Below, piece by piece: positions 5,985 to 8,663 of a DNA stretch of 8,663 nt. Made by a program: the position numbers and the translations under genes. Location of the stretch: positions 1 through 8,663 of the forward strand of contig JAISYA010000125.1 in the NCBI GenBank assembly GCA_031270205.1, given 5' to 3'. This DNA comes from Treponema sp. (GTDB lineage: Bacteria > Spirochaetota > Spirochaetia > Treponematales > Breznakiellaceae). The notes beneath the pieces were generated by a model. It was not told the origin of the DNA and ran no database searches. It was given only the letters and a program-made list of their open reading frames with translations. Each line of letters starts with the position of its first letter. Within the stretch, counting starts at the first letter, position 1.

Positions 5985-7005
5985 AATTATACGCACTGTT
6001 GTTCAATTTGTCTATGTATTCGGCGGCGCTGTGAGCCGCTGCCGCGCCCTCCCCGGCGGCAACCACCACCTGACGGAAAGAACCGGAACGGACATCGCCG
6101 GCGGCAAAAAGGCCCGGTACGGAACTCGCCATTTGTTGATCGGTGACAATATAGCCGTTTGCGTCCAGTTCGGCCGTAACGCCGTTTTCGCCCGCCACCA
6201 GCGACGACTGGGGAACGGCGCCGGCGAAAATAAAAACCGCGTCAACGGATTCTTCGTAAACTCCGGCCTTGCCGTTTTCGCCGCCGCGCTCAAGAACCAC
6301 GGCGTCCACTTTTTGCGCGATTGCGCCGGCGGCGGGACTTCCCCCCTTGATCTCCCTGATGACTGTATTGAAGCGGACCTCAATGTTGGGATTGCGCAGC
6401 ACCCGCTCGGCAAGGGCCTTCTGCGCCCGGAAACGATCACGGCGGTGCACGAGGATCACCTGGGAACTGAGCCGGGAAAGATAGCTGGCCTCGCCGCAGG
6501 CAGCGTCCCCGCCGCCCGCCACCATTATTTTTTTATTTCTGAAAAAAGGGCCGTCGCAGGCGGCGCAGTAGGAAACTCCCCTGCCGGTGAATTCCTTTTC
6601 GCCGGGAACGTCCAGGCAGCGGTGAACCGCCCCGGTAGCGATGATCCCCGCGGGCGCGGCGCGGCTTTCGCCGCCGGCCATCTTCGCGATGAAAAGCTCC
6701 CCCTCTTTTTTCAAAGCGGTTACCGCCCCGCTGAGAAAAACAGCGCCGAAGGCTTCAGCCTGACGGTGGAGGTCCCGCGAAAAATCAAAGCCCGTTCTGG
6801 GGCCGGCAATTACCCTGCCCTCCTCATCCCGCCGTTCCACATTGCCGGGGTAATTCTCAAGCGCGTCGATTAACAAAACCTGTCCGCCCGGGGCAAGCTG
6901 CTCAATTACCAGAACCTTGAGGCCGGCCCTGGCCCCGTACTGGGCGGCGGTAAGGCCGGCAGGCCCCGCTCCGATGATAATTAAATCAGCGTCAGATTTG
7001 ATCAT
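5983..7005 (-). CDS. trxB: thioredoxin reductase (TrxB family)
   Basis: A 340-residue cytoplasmic FAD/NADPH disulfide reductase that reduces thioredoxin or a similar partner. FAD-binding GAGPAG (12-17), PGGQV (39-43), redox pair Cys147-Ala-Ala-Cys150-Asp in SYCAACDG, NADPH-binding GGGDAAC (164-170), the HRRDRFRA segment (187-194) whose Arg residues contact the NADPH 2'-phosphate, and the C-terminal FAD motif LFAAGDVR. Residues 56-70 (VERRDEEGRVIAGPR) form a slightly longer, charged loop than usual after the NYPG segment. The ATG (7003-7005) follows AAGGAG (7011-7016) by 5 bases. It begins 16 bases after the HTH-PBP regulator gene, so the two form an operon. No thioredoxin gene is adjacent, so the partner is unknown; a specialised TrxB-like reductase is possible. 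Confidence 0.93.
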   Translation of the reverse strand: MIKSDADLIIIGAGPAGLTAAQYGARAGLKVLVIEQLAPGGQVLLIDALENYPGNVERRDEEGRVIAGPRTGFDFSRDLHRQAEAFGAVFLSGAVTALKKEGELFIAKMAGGESRAAPAGIIATGAVHRCLDVPGEKEFTGRGVSYCAACDGPFFRNKKIMVAGGGDAACGEASYLSRLSSQVILVHRRDRFRAQKALAERVLRNPNIEVRFNTVIREIKGGSPAAGAIAQKVDAVVLERGGENGKAGVYEESVDAVFIFAGAVPQSSLVAGENGVTAELDANGYIVTDQQMASSVPGLFAAGDVRSGSFRQVVVAAGEGAAAAHSAAEYIDKLNNSAYN

Positions 7006-7021
7006 GCAAACTCCTTACGCT

Positions 7022-7990
7022 TCAAAATTCTTCGTAATGCCCTGTCCGGGAAAGATCATACGTTCCCATCATTGCAAGGTCCTTACGGAATTCGCCTGAA
7101 TCCACATAAGCCAGAACAGCCTGTACCTCGGGAATACGCCTGTCCTCCAGGCGGAATACAAAATCGTACCATTCAAGCTGGAGAGGGACAAAATCAACGC
7201 CGGCCATATCAGAGGCGGCGCTTTCGCAGCCACAGCCCAGGTCCGCACCGCCTCTGGCGACGACGCCGGCGCAGGCAATATGGGAGACGGATTCACGGGA
7301 ATAGCCGCGTATATGTTCCGCCCTGACACCCGACAGCCTGAGTTTTTGATCCAAAAGAATACGGGTGCCGCAGCCCCGTTCCCGGTTGATCATGGCAAGA
7401 TCAGTCCGCGCCAAATCTCCCCAGCCATGTATACCCAGGGGATTCCCCTTTTGCACATAAAAGCCCTGCCTGCGGCCCGCCAGGCGCAGAACCCCCACGG
7501 GCAGGCCCGGAAGGAGGCGGCGTATAAAAGGATAATTGTAGGTATCGGTCTCGGCGTCCCAAAGATGGGAAGCGGCCATGGTTATTTTTCCCAGATACAG
7601 GGCGACCAGGCTGCTATAACACCCCGTATACGAGCGGAAAACCGGGCCGCCGGTTTCATTGCCGATTCTCGCAATCAAAAGATCCAGGCATTTGTCCTGC
7701 CCGGAAACAATCACCTGCCGGGCCTGTGTTACGGCGGCCGGTCCTTCCCCAATTCCGTCCGCCCCGCCTTCCCCTTCCTCGGCGCGCCGGGCCTTTGGAG
7801 AATCCTCATCCTGAAAAGGTCCCGTTTTGCCGGCCCGCAGATAGCGGTCTATGTCTTCCGCGGAAACCCGCACCTGCTTGCCTACCCGTGTGGAGGGAAG
7901 TTCTCCCCGTTTAATAAGCTCGTAGACGGTGTATTTTTTTATCCGCAGCCGTTTAGCTACGTCCTCGGCGGTTAAAAGAAGGGTATCCAC
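7022..7990 (-). CDS. excisionase-type HTH regulator with molybdate-binding-like PBP domain
   Basis: From the GTG at 7988-7990 the protein has 322 residues. Residues 3-52 form an excisionase/MerR-like helix-turn-helix (TAEDVAKRLRIKKYTVYELI, then RVGKQVRVSAEDIDRYL). Residues 53-90 are an acidic, flexible linker. Residues 92-310 match the PBP-like domain of molybdopterin/molybdate-type sensors: MAASHLWDAETDTYNYPFIRRLLPG (138-162) and INRERGCGTRILLD (201-214) are its typical motifs. It should be a cytoplasmic transcription regulator that binds a small ligand, perhaps an oxyanion. The open frame extends upstream to a TTG at 8075-8077, adding 29 Arg/Pro-rich residues that look untranslated; GTG fits the start of the HTH fold. 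Cys208, Cys253 and Cys255 near the predicted ligand site could be redox-sensitive. It is cotranscribed with trxB, so the reductase is its likely target or functional partner. Confidence 0.85.
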   Translation of the reverse strand: MDTLLLTAEDVAKRLRIKKYTVYELIKRGELPSTRVGKQVRVSAEDIDRYLRAGKTGPFQDEDSPKARRAEEGEGGADGIGEGPAAVTQARQVIVSGQDKCLDLLIARIGNETGGPVFRSYTGCYSSLVALYLGKITMAASHLWDAETDTYNYPFIRRLLPGLPVGVLRLAGRRQGFYVQKGNPLGIHGWGDLARTDLAMINRERGCGTRILLDQKLRLSGVRAEHIRGYSRESVSHIACAGVVARGGADLGCGCESAASDMAGVDFVPLQLEWYDFVFRLEDRRIPEVQAVLAYVDSGEFRKDLAMMGTYDLSRTGHYEEF

Positions 7991-7997
7991 TTTTCTT

Positions 7998-8026
7998 ATG
8001 GTAGCCCATTCGCCAGGGAAAGACAA
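7998..8026 (-). promoter_or_regulatory. predicted promoter of the regulator-trxB operon
   Basis: Minus-strand TTGTCT (8021-8026), a 17-base spacer, TACCAT (7998-8003). Each box matches 4 of 6. Transcription would begin a few bases before the GTG start, another near-leaderless arrangement like that of bioY. Confidence 0.4.
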
Positions 8027-8058
8027 GCGGCGCGGCAAACCAGGGCATCGGCGTTTAC

Positions 8059-8505
8059 TTGCAAGCGGGAAATACAAACCGGGGAAAGACGGGGAGGCGC
8101 TCAGCAGAGACAGCGAGGCGCTCAGCAGAGAAGCTGTGCCGCTCAGAACAGACGCTGAGCCGCTCAGCAGAGAAGCTGAGCCGCTCAGAACAGACGCTGA
8201 GCCGCTCAGCAGAGAAGCTGAGCCGCTCAGCAGAGAAGCTGAGTCACTCAGCAGAGAAGCTAAGTCGTTCAGCAGAGAAGCTAAGTCGTTCAGCAGAGAA
8301 GCTGAGGAACTCAGCAGAGAAGCTGAGCCGTTCAGCAGAGAAGCTGAGGAACTCAGCAGAGAAGCTGAGCCGCTCAGCAGAGAAGCTGAGGAACTCAGCA
8401 GAGAAGCTGAGGAACTCAGCAGAGAAGCTGAGTCGTTCAGCAGAGACAGTGAATCATTTCCCGTACGTGATCGGAGGCTCGCTGCGCTCCGTGATAATTA
8501 CCTGA
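8059..8505 (+). CDS. hypothetical heptad-repeat protein encoded by the 21-bp array
   Basis: A plus-strand frame of 148 codons from a TTG, nearly all repeats of LSRSAEK. Leu and Ala fall at heptad d and a positions, so the product would be one long amphipathic helix or coiled coil. C/T differences between units (AGC/AGT, CGC/CGT) and CTG/CTA are silent in this frame, a weak hint of protein-level constraint. Against it: no Shine-Dalgarno, no ATG and no recognised ends. The next frame is also open (ATG 7998-8000 to stop 8520-8522, repeats of EPLSREA), and its stop lies in the mini-element. Either frame, or neither, may be translated. Confidence 0.2.
   Translation: MQAGNTNRGKTGRRSAETARRSAEKLCRSEQTLSRSAEKLSRSEQTLSRSAEKLSRSAEKLSHSAEKLSRSAEKLSRSAEKLRNSAEKLSRSAEKLRNSAEKLSRSAEKLRNSAEKLRNSAEKLSRSAETVNHFPYVIGGSLRSVIIT
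8094..8450. repeat. 17-copy tandem array of a 21-bp unit
   Basis: Seventeen head-to-tail units with no gaps. Each has CTCAGC then AGAGAA then GCTGAG (or a variant), with a variable triplet before the next CTCAGC: CCG, GAA, TCG, TCA or GCG. Most unit junctions read GCTGAG-NNN-CTCAGC, a perfect 6-bp inverted repeat with a 3-base loop. Units 3 and 5 carry AACAGAC instead of CAGAGAA. Units 9-10 are identical, and 3-4/5-6 and 11-12/13-14 repeat as 42-bp pairs, showing stepwise duplication. The array occupies most of the gene-free stretch 8027-8503, upstream of the regulator promoter. The remainder (8451-8503) contains only a weak CGGAG/CTCCG pair at 8472-8491. Confidence 0.95.
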
Positions 8506-8579
8506 GCCTGTTCCAAAACTAATTGACTGTGCGCTCACGTTCCCGGCATAGCCGGGGGGCACGGTTTTGGACCAGGCTC
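8504..8579 (+). repeat. palindromic mini-element, right copy
   Basis: 76 bp with terminal inverted repeats GAGCCTGTTCCAAAAC (8504-8519) and GTTTTGGACCAGGCTC (8564-8579), 15 of 16 positions complementary. Internal hairpin CCCGGC-ATA-GCCGGG at 8542-8556. Opposite orientation to the copy at 5910-5984. No target duplication is evident here. Confidence 0.85.
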
Positions 8580-8581
8580 TT

Positions 8582-8621
8582 GCAGTTTTTCAGGCTAAAG
8601 CCTTGCAAAACTGCGTTTTTT
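8582..8621 (+). terminator. intrinsic terminator, rightward
   Basis: GCAGTTTT (8582-8589) pairs with AAAACTGC (8607-8614), and within it AGGC-TAAA-GCCT (8592-8603) forms an inner stem. TTTTTT follows at 8616-8621. On the opposite strand there is no T run, so it works for plus-strand transcripts. The only upstream plus-strand candidate in this window is the repeat array. Confidence 0.7.
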
Positions 8622-8629
8622 AAAGGTTT

Positions 8630-8657
8630 CTGTTCCAAAACTGAAGTTTTGGAACAG
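8630..8657. repeat. short palindrome made of the mini-element ends only
   Basis: CTGTTCCAAAACT (8630-8642), GA, AGTTTTGGAACAG (8645-8657): 13-bp perfect arms with a 2-base centre. The arms are the same sequence as the ends of the 75-76 bp elements, with the central core missing. Confidence 0.85.
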
Positions 8658-8663
8658 CCTCAT

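Noticed and set aside
5908..6873. 321-codon plus-strand open frame
   Set aside because: It is antisense to the clearly real trxB gene and begins inside the mini-element; an open antisense frame is expected in GC-rich coding DNA.
7280..7975. 231-codon plus-strand open frame
   Set aside because: Antisense to the HTH-PBP regulator, with no motifs or ribosome-binding site.
8094..8450. CRISPR array
   Set aside because: The units are contiguous 21-bp repeats with no unique spacers and no cas genes nearby.
5910..8579. insertion sequence or composite transposon
   Set aside because: No transposase or integrase lies between the inverted copies, and the genes inside look like ordinary chromosomal genes. 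The excisionase-like HTH is fused to a PBP domain, so it is a regulator, not a recombination factor.

Overview
The window looks like chromosomal DNA from a GC-rich spirochaete, most likely a Treponema of the termite-gut type. This is an inference from three things: a short lipoprotein with a relaxed spirochaete-style lipobox, a secreted NagZ-type glycosidase, and compact minus-strand gene clusters separated by hairpin-rich spacers. No rRNA, tRNA or universal marker is present to confirm the taxon.

Left part (1-2596): a complete biotin ECF transporter operon on the minus strand, reading bioY (substrate-binding S component), then ecfA/bioM (ATPase), then ecfT/bioN (transmembrane coupling protein). 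The spacing is tight: 5 bases between the first two genes and a 16-base overlap between the last two. Upstream of bioY a TTGACA-type promoter lies inside a perfect 7-bp inverted repeat and almost touches the start codon. A divergent, very good sigma-70-like promoter drives a small plus-strand lipoprotein gene (2597-3091).

Middle (3132-5823): two overlapping minus-strand genes, a secreted glycoside hydrolase family 3 beta-N-acetylhexosaminidase (NagZ/YbbD type) followed by a GNAT acetyltransferase. The 5' end of the glycosidase gene is abnormal. The open frame runs back through four hairpins, one of them a good intrinsic terminator, and a clean signal peptide appears only if one base is added to a seven-base T tract.

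Right part (5910-8663): an oxyanion-sensor-like regulator (excisionase-type HTH plus a molybdate-binding-like PBP domain) is followed after 16 bases by a thioredoxin reductase gene. Upstream of the regulator is a gene-free stretch holding a 17-copy, 21-bp tandem array. Each unit can be read as a 15-nt hairpin plus a 6-nt linker, and in two plus-strand frames the array encodes a Leu/Ala heptad repeat. The segment is bracketed by two copies, in opposite orientation, of a 75-76 bp palindromic mini-element whose ends carry TGTTCCAAAAC/GTTTTGGAACA. A third, stripped-down copy made only of those ends lies at the right edge. A plus-strand terminator sits between the last two elements, so the array may be transcribed rightward.

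Most relevant for novelty are the hairpin/heptad array with its terminator, the TIR-bounded mini-element family, and the possible homopolymer frameshift at the glycosidase signal peptide.
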